DNA of 8,856 bases from contig JAIPEI010000127.1 in NCBI GenBank assembly GCA_021737245.1, positions 1-8,856 on the forward strand, read 5' to 3'. The DNA is from Deltaproteobacteria bacterium. GTDB taxonomy: Bacteria; Desulfobacterota; DSM-4660; Desulfatiglandales; HGW-15. This document shows, one piece after another, positions 1-6,808 of the stretch. The translations under genes and the position numbers were made by a program. Position 1 is the stretch's first letter. Each line of letters opens with the position of its first letter. The notes under the pieces are model-generated. The model searched no databases. It saw only the letters and a list, made by a program, of their open reading frames with translations, and was not told the DNA's origin.

Positions 1-764
1 CGGCGGCCGAGGCCCTGGGCAACCCCTACATCCTCCCCTCGGAGCGGATGGCGTGTCTGCGGCGGGCGGGTCTGGACGGCCGTCCCGCCCCGGCCGAGCT
101 CGAGGCGATTCGCCGGGGCGCGTACATCTGCTCGAACTGCGACCGGTGCACCGTGGTGTGCCCCTCGGGCATCAACCTGAAGGAGCTGTGGATGTGCGTG
201 CGGGAGGCGTTGATTCAGCAGGGGGGCCCCGAGCCCGCCCTGCTCTCGCCTTTCTCCTTCCTTCGCGGCCTTCAGAAGGATACCCTGGAGGAGGGGACGG
301 ACTACGACCTTCCCCTGAGCCGGGCCAGGCACAGCCTCGTCCACAACGGGGACGGAGAGGCGCCCGGAAGCGAGGTCCCGCCGCTGGATCTGACGGGCCG
401 GCCGGACCGGGCCGCGGACCCCGACCTGGAGGCCGGGCACTTCGCCGACTGCTTCGGCTGCCGGAACTGCACCTCCGTCTGCCCCGTAGTGGGGAACTAC
501 GAGGATCCAGTGACCACCCTCGGGCTCCTGCCTCACCAGGTCATGTACTGCCTGGCCCTCGGGATGCCGGACATGGCCTCCCGGTCCCGCATGCTCTGGG
601 ACTGCGCAACCTGCTACCAGTGCGAGGAGCACTGCCCGCAGGGCGTGCGCATCACGGACATCTTCTACACGTTGAAAAATCGGGCCGTTCGGGCCCGGGA
701 CCCTCGATCCGCGGCTTCTCCGGAGGAGACCCGGCCCGGGACGGCATGGGGGGCTGCATCGTGA
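1..764 (+). CDS. hdrC: HdrC-like iron-sulfur protein with extra N-terminal Fe-S module (5' partial)
   Basis: The protein is cut by the left edge. The frame is open from base 3, and the ATG at 48 is probably internal because in-frame coding continues upstream of it and half of the first dicluster module is missing. Three Cys sets are visible: CxxCxxCxxxCP at 129-161, another at 450-485, and CATCYQCEEHCP at 603-638. The last two, followed by a TDIFYTLKN-like helix, form the classical HdrC dicluster [4Fe-4S] domain, which wires HdrA clusters to the HdrB active site. The first set looks like the second half of an additional dicluster ferredoxin module whose first half lies outside the window. A poorly conserved linker of about 95 residues joins the modules. 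It ends with TGA 36 nt before hdrB, consistent with one operon. The HdrC role is well supported by motif and context; the exact full-length architecture is not visible. Confidence 0.85.
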   Translation, partial: AAEALGNPYILPSERMACLRRAGLDGRPAPAELEAIRRGAYICSNCDRCTVVCPSGINLKELWMCVREALIQQGGPEPALLSPFSFLRGLQKDTLEEGTDYDLPLSRARHSLVHNGDGEAPGSEVPPLDLTGRPDRAADPDLEAGHFADCFGCRNCTSVCPVVGNYEDPVTTLGLLPHQVMYCLALGMPDMASRSRMLWDCATCYQCEEHCPQGVRITDIFYTLKNRAVRARDPRSAASPEETRPGTAWGAAS

Positions 765-800
765 ACGACCCTCGGGTCCTGAGATGATACGGAACAAGAC

Positions 801-1670
801 ATGAAGACCTATGCACTGTACCTGGGCTGCAACATTCCCGCGCGGGTCCAATCCTATGAAAGCGCCTCCCGGGCGGTCCTGGAGAGGCTCGGGGTGCAGC
901 TCCTCGACACCCGGGAGTTCGCATGCTGCGGGTACCCGCTGAGGAACGTGAATCGGGGGGCGTTTCTCCTCTCAGCCGCCCGCAACATGGCGCTGGCCGG
1001 CCGCATGGGACGCGACATGCTGGTCCTCTGCAGCTGCTGCTTCGGTTCGCTCAAGGGGGCGCAGCACCAGCTCCGCCGCGACCCGGAAGCACGCAGGGAG
1101 GTCGAACGAAGGCTCCGTGAAGAGGGGCTGCGCTATGACGGCGACATCGGAATCCGGCACCTGCTGACCGTCCTCTACCACGACGTCGGGCTGGAGGCCT
1201 TGAAAGCCCGGATCAGCCGTCCTTTCGAGGGCCTCAGGATCGGGGCCCACTACGGATGCCATGCCCTGCGGCCCAGCCGCATCACCCAGCTCGACGACCC
1301 CGTGGCCCCCGGGATGTTCGATGCGCTCGTGGAGGTCACCGGCGCACGGAGCATCGAGTGGGACACCAGGATGGACTGCTGCGGCGCGCCCCTGCTCGGC
1401 GTGAACGATGATCTTTCTCTGGACCTGACGCGCAGCAAGCTGAAGAAGGCCGCAGAGGCCGGCGTGGAGCTTCTGTGCACGGCCTGCCCCTTTTGCCAGC
1501 TTCAGTTCGACACGGTTCAACGGAAATGGATTGCGGGCAACGGAAGCGGGACCGAGCTGGTCCCATCCCTGGTCTACCCCCGGTTGCTGGCACACAGCAT
1601 GGGAATGGAAGACGAACGGTTGAACCTGGACAAGAGCACAGCGGGGATCGAAGCGATCGAATCCCCCTGA
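801..1670 (+). CDS. hdrB: CoB-CoM heterodisulfide reductase-like subunit B, two CCG domains
   Basis: This 289-residue protein is of normal length for HdrB. Two cysteine-rich CCG domains are visible: C10, C42-C43, C77 and C80, then C153, C193-C194, C226 and C229 (with an extra C232). In the HdrB family these ligands bind two noncubane [4Fe-4S] clusters that form the disulfide-reducing site. The bacterial substrate need not be CoM-S-S-CoB and is unknown. The ATG at 801 follows a GGAA at 791-794 and gives the usual N-terminus, with a short strand leading to LGC. It is flanked by the HdrC-like gene (36 nt upstream) and hdrA (107 nt downstream), all on the plus strand. Soluble and cytoplasmic; no signal peptide or membrane segment is visible. 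Confidence 0.93.
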   Translation: MKTYALYLGCNIPARVQSYESASRAVLERLGVQLLDTREFACCGYPLRNVNRGAFLLSAARNMALAGRMGRDMLVLCSCCFGSLKGAQHQLRRDPEARREVERRLREEGLRYDGDIGIRHLLTVLYHDVGLEALKARISRPFEGLRIGAHYGCHALRPSRITQLDDPVAPGMFDALVEVTGARSIEWDTRMDCCGAPLLGVNDDLSLDLTRSKLKKAAEAGVELLCTACPFCQLQFDTVQRKWIAGNGSGTELVPSLVYPRLLAHSMGMEDERLNLDKSTAGIEAIESP

Positions 1671-1727
1671 AAACCACCCGTGCACCTCGAGAGGTCTTCA
1701 AGGCGCCTCGAACAAGCATCCCTGCGG

Positions 1728-1759
1728 CCCCGCTTTTCGGAGCGGAAAAGCCCGTGGGG
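1728..1759 (+). other. Stem-loop in the hdrB-hdrA gap
   Basis: GCTTTTC (1732-1738) pairs perfectly with GAAAAGC (1745-1751) around a GGAGCG loop. CCCC (1728-1731) can then pair with GGGG (1756-1759) across a four-base bulge. The structure ends nine bases before the GGAG ribosome-binding site of hdrA. No U-tract follows, so it is not a typical terminator. It could modulate translation of hdrA, stabilise or process the polycistronic RNA, or be incidental. Confidence 0.4.
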
Positions 1760-1777
1760 TCTCATCTGGAGCTGACC

Positions 1778-4700
1778 GTGAAACGCGAAGAAACAGGCGC
1801 GGTACTGGTTGTTGGAGGAGGAATCACCGGAATGCAGTCGGCGCTGGACCTGGCGAACTCCGGTTTTTTCGTCTATCTCGTAGAGCGCTCGAGCTCGATC
1901 GGTGGGATGATGTCCCAGCTGGACAAGACCTTTCCCACCAACGACTGTGCCATGTGAATTATCTCGCCCAAACTGGTCGAGGTCGGCCGGCACATCAACA
2001 TCGAGCTGCTCACGCTCACCGAGGTCAGGGAGATCTCCGGCGATCAGGGAAACTTCGAGGTCCGCGTGGTTCAGCACCCCCGGTACGTGGACGTGGACAA
2101 GTGCATCGCCTGCGGGGCCTGCGCCGAGAAATGCCCCCGCAAGGTCCCGGACGAGTACAACGAGAGCCTGATTCCCAGGAAGGCGATCTATGTGAAGTAC
2201 GCCCAGGCCGTCCCGCTGAAGTATGCCATCGATCCGGACCAGTGCATCAAGCTGACCCGGGGGAAGTGCGGGAACTGTGCCAAGGTGTGCCCCACCGGGG
2301 CCGTCGACTACGAGGACACGGAGAAGGAGCGTGTCCTGCAGGTCGGCGCGGTGGTGCTCGCCGACGGGGTCGAGGCCTATGACCCGGGGGAGCACGATAC
2401 CTACGGCTACAGGCAGAACCCCGACGTGGTCACCAGCCTCGAGTTCGAGCGCATGCTCTCCGCCTCGGGTCCCTCGGGGGGCCACCTGGTCCGCCCTTCG
2501 AACGGGGAGGAGCCGGCCCGAATCGCCTGGCTCCAGTGCGTGGGCTCCAGGGAGCCGGCCCTGGGCGGCCGGGGATACTGCTCGAGCGTCTGCTGCACTT
2601 ACGCCGTCAAGGAGGCGGTTCTGGCCAAGGAGCACTGTCCCGGCGGCCTGGACGCCGCCGTCTTCTACATGGACATCCGAACCACCGGCAAAGACTTCGA
2701 GCGGTACTACGAGCGCGCCAGGACCGAGCAGGGGGTTCGCTTCGTCAAGGCCAGGATCTCGCACCTGGCCAGGCAGAACGGCTCGAACCTCATTCGATAC
2801 GTGGACGAGACGGGCAAGCGGGTCGAGGAGGCTTTCGACATGGTGGTCCTGTCCGTGGGTCTCGGGGCGAACCGGAAAAGCGCCGAGCTGGCCGAGACCC
2901 TGGATATCGAGCTCGATCCCTACCGGTTCGTGAGCACGAGCAGCTTTCACCCGGTCCGGACCTCGAGGCCCGGGGTCTATGTCTGCGGCGCCCACCAGGC
3001 GCCCAAGGACATCCCCTCCTCGGTGGTGGACGCCAGCGCGGCCGTCGTCGAGGTGGCAAGCGACTTGGCCGGCGTGCGCTGGACCCTCACCCGGACCGCC
3101 TCGATACCCGAGGAGCGGGACGTGCGCGGAGCCCCCCCGCGCATCGGCGTGTTCGTCTGCTGCTGCGGCACCAACATCGCCGGGGTCGTGGACGTACCCG
3201 GGGTCGTGGAGTTTGCAAAGACCTTGCCCGGCGTTGCCTATGCGGAGGAGAACCTCTTCAGCTGCTCCCAGGACACCCAGGACAAGATGACCCGGCTGAT
3301 CCGGGAAAAGGGGCTCAACCGGGTGGTGGTGGCCGCGTGCACCCCCAAGACCCACGAACCGCTCTTCCAGGAGACCCTGACCGGCGCGGGCTTGAGCAAG
3401 TACCTCTTCGAGATGGCCAACATCCGGAACCAGTGCTCCTGGGTGCACAGGGACGAGCCCGAGGCCGCCACGCGGAAGGCCATGGATCTGGTCGCCATGT
3501 CCGTGGCCAAGGCGAACCGCCTCATCCCCCTGCCCGAACCCGTCCTGGAGATCACCCGGACCGCCCTGGTCATCGGGGGCGGCGTCGCCGGCATGGAGGC
3601 GGCGAGGAGCCTGGCCGACCAGGGCTACCCCACACATCTGGTCGAGCGGAACCACCGGCTCGGAGGACAGGCCCTGTCCCTGCACGAGACATGGAAAGGG
3701 GAGTCGATTCAGGCCTATCTCTCCGAGCTGATCGAGGACGTCCACCGGCACCCGGGAATCCAGGTCCACCTGAACGCCGAGATCGAGGAGGTGGACGGGT
3801 TCGTCGGCCGCTTCCGGACCATGATCCGGCAGGGCCGCGAGAGCAGGATGCTCGAGCACGGCGTGACCATCGTCGCCACGGGCGCCCTCGAGTACAAGCC
3901 CCGCGAGCATCTCTACGGAGAGCACCCGAACGTGATCACGGGGCTGGAGCTGCAGGACCGGCTGGTCCAGGGGGCCCCCGCCCTCCATGGAGCCCGGACC
4001 GCGGTGTTTCTGCAGTGTGTCGGATCCCGCACACCGGAGCGTCCCTACTGCTCCAAGGTGTGCTGCACCCAGTCCATCAAGAGCGCGCTGGCTCTGAAGA
4101 ATGTCAACCCATCCATGCGGGTTTTCATCGTCTACAGGGACATGCGGCCCTACGGCCTGCGGGAGGATCTGTATCGGACGGCCAGAGAGGCCGGGGTCGT
4201 CTTCATTCGCTATCGCGCCGAGGAGGGGTTCGACGTCAGCATCGAGGACGGCCGTCTGCGGACGGTCTTCACGGACACCGGCCTGAACCGGAGGATGGAG
4301 GCCCACCCGGACCTCCTGGTGCTGGCATCCGCCGTGGTACCGAGCGAGCAGTCACGGCTCGCGCAGTTCTACAAGATCTCCCGCAACGACGACGGCTTCT
4401 TCGCCGAGGCCCACGTCAAGCTTCGACCGGTGGATTTTTCCACCGAAGGGGTCTTTGTCTGCGGGCTGAGCCACGCCCCCAAGCCGGTGGACGAAAGCAT
4501 CGCCCAGGCCCAGGCCGCGGCGGCCAGGGCCGCGACCCTACTCGCGGCCGGGCGGATTTCCGTGAGCGGGACGGTTGCGGCCGTGGATCCGGACCTGTGC
4601 AGCATGTGCGGCGTCTGCGCCTCCATCTGTCCCTACTCGGCTCCCGGCGTGGACGAAAAGACCGGCAGGATGCGCATCCAGAGCACCCTGTGCAAGGGAT

Positions 4701-4792
4701 GCGGGCTGTGCGCCGCTTCCTGTCGATCCGGAGCGATCCGGCTGAACGGCTTTGACAACAACCAGATTTTTGCGATGATTGGACAGGCGTGA
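1778..4792 (+). CDS. hdrA: Selenocysteine-containing long HdrA (duplicated FAD/Fe-S subunit), UGA readthrough at 1955-1957
   Basis: HdrA is the FAD and iron-sulfur hub of Hdr complexes. This 1004-residue version has a thioredoxin-reductase-like FAD domain with GGGITGM near residue 12. It is followed by the motif N-D-C57-A-M-U60, where codon 60 is TGA; homologs have Cys there. Frame and family similarity continue directly after the TGA (IISPKLVEVGRH). An inserted ferredoxin follows (C109, C112, C115, C119; C156, C164, C167, C171), then a QCVGSR...YCSSVCC block (C254-C273). Next is the HdrA-type domain normally N-terminal in methanogen HdrA (CCCG at 461-464, C496, C521, C553). A second FAD-like domain (GGGVAGM near 600, YCSKVCC at 757-763) and a C-terminal 2x[4Fe-4S] ferredoxin (C941-C951, C972-C982) complete it. 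I chose the GTG at 1778 because GGAG lies at 1768-1771 and it gives the usual short leader before the FAD strand; the GTG at 1754 is an alternative. Standard gene calling would split this gene at the TGA. Confidence 0.9.
1955..1957 (+). other. In-frame TGA predicted to encode selenocysteine (Sec60 of HdrA)
   Basis: The codon sits in C-A-M-[TGA]-I-I-S-P, exactly where HdrA proteins carry the second Cys of a CxxC pair in the first FAD domain. The same frame continues as recognisable HdrA for 945 more codons with no other stop. Sec in HdrA is established in some methanogens, and Sec-containing HdrA has been reported in deltaproteobacterial genomes. Decoding also needs SelA, SelB, SelC and SelD, which are not encoded in this window. 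Confidence 0.88.
1973..1990 (+). promoter_or_regulatory. Putative bacterial SECIS element in hdrA
   Basis: CTGGTC (1973-1978) pairs with GGCCGG (1985-1990): four Watson-Crick pairs and two G-U wobbles. The loop is GAGGUC, with G in the first position; if G1979 pairs C1984 the loop is AGGU, with G second. The apical loop starts 21 nt after the UGA. Bacterial SECIS elements usually have a small hairpin with a G among the first two loop bases at about this distance, and the AGGUC string resembles the E. coli fdhF loop. SelB would bind it on the mRNA. It also encodes conserved HdrA residues, so sequence constraint is dual. No folding program was run. Confidence 0.7.
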
Positions 4793-4837
4793 AGGGGACG
4801 GCACTGCTAACCCAAACCGACAGGAAAGGAGGGCGCC

Positions 4838-5293
4838 GTGATCGAGATCACCCAGTTCAAGAGCATTCGCATGCTCAGCTATCTCACGGACGAGATGCTC
4901 GAGAAGATCGAACCGATCACCACCATCGTGGACTACAAGGCGGGCGAGTACATCTTCCGGGAGGGTGAGTACGCGGAGTACCTGTACTCGATCCTGGAAG
5001 GAGACGTGGGGCTGGAAACCGAGAAGCATTCGTCCAAGCGCATTCTCGTCACCAAGATCACCCGGGGCATGACCCTGGGGTTCTCGAGCCTCCTGGACAC
5101 CGATTACAGGAAGTACCTCGGGTTTGCCAAGGCACTCACCGACACGAAGCTCTTCGCCTGGAAGGGCGTGGAGATGGAGAAGCTCTTCGTCCGGGACTAC
5201 GAGATGGGGTTCCTGATCATGCGGCGCATCGCGAACATCATCCACAAGCGCCTCCAGATCACGATGACCCAGCTCGTGGACATTTATCAGTAG
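4838..5293 (+). CDS. Stand-alone cyclic-nucleotide-binding-fold (CRP-like effector domain) protein
   Basis: This 151-residue protein starts at GTG 4838 behind a strong AAAGGAGGG (4825-4833). Residues 10-115 match the cNMP-binding beta-roll of CRP/PKA-R proteins: LSYLTDEMLEKIEPI, then YKAGEYIFREGEYAEYLYSILEGDVGL. A C-terminal helix (about 113-148) corresponds to the dimerisation helix. There is no DNA-binding helix-turn-helix, so it is not a classical transcription factor. The phosphate-binding cassette is degenerate: the Glu that contacts the ribose in E. coli CRP (GE...RS) aligns with F82, and the Arg position is K92 next to R91. Cyclic nucleotide binding is therefore doubtful. It lies 45 nt after hdrA and is probably co-transcribed, which suggests a regulatory or scaffold subunit linked to the Hdr complex. 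That function is inference. Confidence 0.85.
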   Translation: MIEITQFKSIRMLSYLTDEMLEKIEPITTIVDYKAGEYIFREGEYAEYLYSILEGDVGLETEKHSSKRILVTKITRGMTLGFSSLLDTDYRKYLGFAKALTDTKLFAWKGVEMEKLFVRDYEMGFLIMRRIANIIHKRLQITMTQLVDIYQ

Positions 5294-5297
5294 CCCT

Positions 5298-5314
5298 GAG
5301 GGTCGGTAACCCTC
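5298..5314. terminator. Weak hairpin between convergent genes
   Basis: GAGGGT (5298-5303) pairs with ACCCTC (5309-5314) around CGGTA, just after the stop of the plus-strand gene and before the 3' end of the minus-strand permease. A second hairpin, ATCCG/CGGAT (5324-5328 with 5335-5339), follows. Neither has a U-tract, so intrinsic termination is uncertain. Position between converging operons is the main argument. Confidence 0.35.
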
Positions 5315-5339
5315 GAGCGGCTCATCCGCCCTTCCGGAT

Positions 5340-6710
5340 CTACTCCTCGAAGGCGTCCAGGATCTTTGCCCGCTTTCGGAAGAAGCCCGTGCTCAACATG
5401 AGGTACACGAACCCGATCGCCACCCAGATGCCGCCCGCCGTCTTGGCCCTCGGGGAGAGGTTCACGAACAGGAGCAGGCAGGTCAGGAAGCCGAAGAACG
5501 GCACCAGCAGGTAGCGAACCACGTCCCATCCTTTCCGCCGATTCTGTCGAATGAAGTAGTGGGAGATCACCGACAGGTTCACCAGCATGAACGCCGAAAG
5601 CGCTCCGAAGTTGATCATGGTGATGATCGTCTCCATGTCCTGGGTCGCACCGATAATCGCAACGACGGCCAGAATCAGCAGGGTGTAAACGGGTGCCTTC
5701 GTGCGGGGGTGGAGATAGGCGAAGATCCGCCCGGGAAGCGCCTCGTCCCGGCCCATGCCGTACAGGACCCGCGCCACCCCGGCCTGGGAGTCGATGGCGT
5801 TCGCCAGGGCCCCGGCGATCACGGAGATGCTCACGAAGGTGACGAGGGTTTGACCTCCGGCCCGGCCGATCGCCTCGAAAAAGGCCGTGTCCGCGGACTC
5901 GAACAGGGTCCAGTCGGGGTGGACCGACTGGGCGCAGTAGGCCTGGAGGATGAAGAGGAAGGCCATGAAGAAACAGACGGAGATCGTTCCCCTGGAGAGC
6001 GTCTTCCCCGGCTCGTGGACCTCCTCGGCCAGGGTGGTCATGGCGTCGAACCCCATGAAGGAGAAGCAGGCGATGGAGGTGCCCACGAGGAGGGCGCTCA
6101 TCTCAAAGGTCTCCGGATTGTAGAAGGGCAGCGTCGAGAACCCCCAACCCACCCCCTGAGCGAGCGAGGTAAAGGAGGACACCACCGTGTAGAGCACAGC
6201 CAGGAGCATGAAGATCACCAGGAAGGCGTTCACGCGGGAAACACTCTTCACGCCGAGCAGGTTCACCACGGTGATGAGGACGATGGCCGTGATCACGATT
6301 CCCCAGTAGGGCAAGCTCGGAAACATCATCTGCACGAAGATGCCCACCACGATGTAGTTCAAGATGGGAAACAGGGCATAGTCGAGAAGAATGGTCCATC
6401 CCGCGAAGAACCCGGCATACGGATGAATGGCGCGCTGGGTGTAGGTAAAGGCGGATCCTGCAATGGGGTACGCCCCGGCCATCTGACCGTAGCTGTACGC
6501 AGTGAAGGACATGGGAATCACGGCGATGAGGTAGGCCAGTGCCATGTGTCCCATGGAGGCGGCCGTGACCGCACCGAACACGATTACCGGCGCGATGGGG
6601 ACCATCATGCCCACCCCGTAGATGAAAACGCCCCAGAATCCCAGCTCCCGCTTGAGCTCCTGCTTGTAGCCGAAACGCTCCAGGTTTTCGGTGCCTTTGT
6701 TCTCGCCCAT
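5340..6710 (-). CDS. APC-family amino acid/polyamine permease, PuuP-like
   Basis: This 456-residue integral membrane transporter has about twelve hydrophobic segments, the normal size for the APC family. The first membrane segment (GFWGVFIYGVGMM, about residues 24-48) has the glycine-rich break seen in APC carriers. Recognisable family blocks follow: PIAGSAFTYTQRAIHP, then GWTILLDY, FSFMGFDAMTTLAEE, RVLYGMGRDEALP and INFGALSAFMLVNLS. These resemble E. coli putrescine importer PuuP by eye, so an amine, polyamine or amino acid is the likely substrate, but the exact one cannot be read. I placed the start at the ATG at 6710 because AAAGGAGGAA precedes it. A longer open frame to 6878 would add a non-hydrophobic Arg/Pro/Gly-rich leader and overlap the amidase. 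It lies 98 nt downstream of the amidase on the same strand and is probably in its operon. Confidence 0.92.
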   Translation of the reverse strand: MGENKGTENLERFGYKQELKRELGFWGVFIYGVGMMVPIAPVIVFGAVTAASMGHMALAYLIAVIPMSFTAYSYGQMAGAYPIAGSAFTYTQRAIHPYAGFFAGWTILLDYALFPILNYIVVGIFVQMMFPSLPYWGIVITAIVLITVVNLLGVKSVSRVNAFLVIFMLLAVLYTVVSSFTSLAQGVGWGFSTLPFYNPETFEMSALLVGTSIACFSFMGFDAMTTLAEEVHEPGKTLSRGTISVCFFMAFLFILQAYCAQSVHPDWTLFESADTAFFEAIGRAGGQTLVTFVSISVIAGALANAIDSQAGVARVLYGMGRDEALPGRIFAYLHPRTKAPVYTLLILAVVAIIGATQDMETIITMINFGALSAFMLVNLSVISHYFIRQNRRKGWDVVRYLLVPFFGFLTCLLLFVNLSPRAKTAGGIWVAIGFVYLMLSTGFFRKRAKILDAFEE

Positions 6711-6747
6711 TCGTCTTCCTCCTTTGGTGATTGGGTTCCACCTCGCC

Positions 6748-6761
6748 GGCCGTTTTCGGCC
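6748..6761 (-). other. Small GC hairpin in the amidase-permease gap
   Basis: GGCCG (6748-6752) and CGGCC (6757-6761) form a perfect five-pair stem with a four-base loop that reads AAAA on the transcribed strand. No U-tract follows in the transcription direction. It may protect or process the transcript between the two genes, or be chance in GC-rich DNA. Confidence 0.3.
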
Positions 6762-6808
6762 TTCCCCTCCGCCCGGCCTCGCCGCCTGCGTTCTCATAAC
6801 CGATGCGG

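Noticed and set aside
762..764. TGA at the end of the HdrC-like gene as a second selenocysteine codon
   Set aside because: The HdrC domain is complete before it, no homologous sequence follows, and the frame meets another stop within ten codons.
1963..1981. Alternative hairpin CTCG/CGAG after the UGA as the SECIS element
   Set aside because: Its loop (AAACU) has no G in the first two positions, it begins only 12 nt after the UGA, and the stem has an internal mismatch; the 1973-1990 hairpin fits better.
1574..4306. A 910-codon open frame on the minus strand opposite hdrA
   Set aside because: It is antisense to a clearly conserved gene, its translation is rich in Gly, Pro, Asp and His without family motifs, and long antisense frames are expected in GC-rich coding DNA with a strong third-position bias.
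1778..4792. hdrA as a pseudogene or as two separate genes split by the stop codon
   Set aside because: The stop is UGA, sits at a Cys position known to be Sec in relatives, the frame is unchanged after it, no ribosome-binding site precedes the GTG at 2066, and a SECIS-like hairpin follows.
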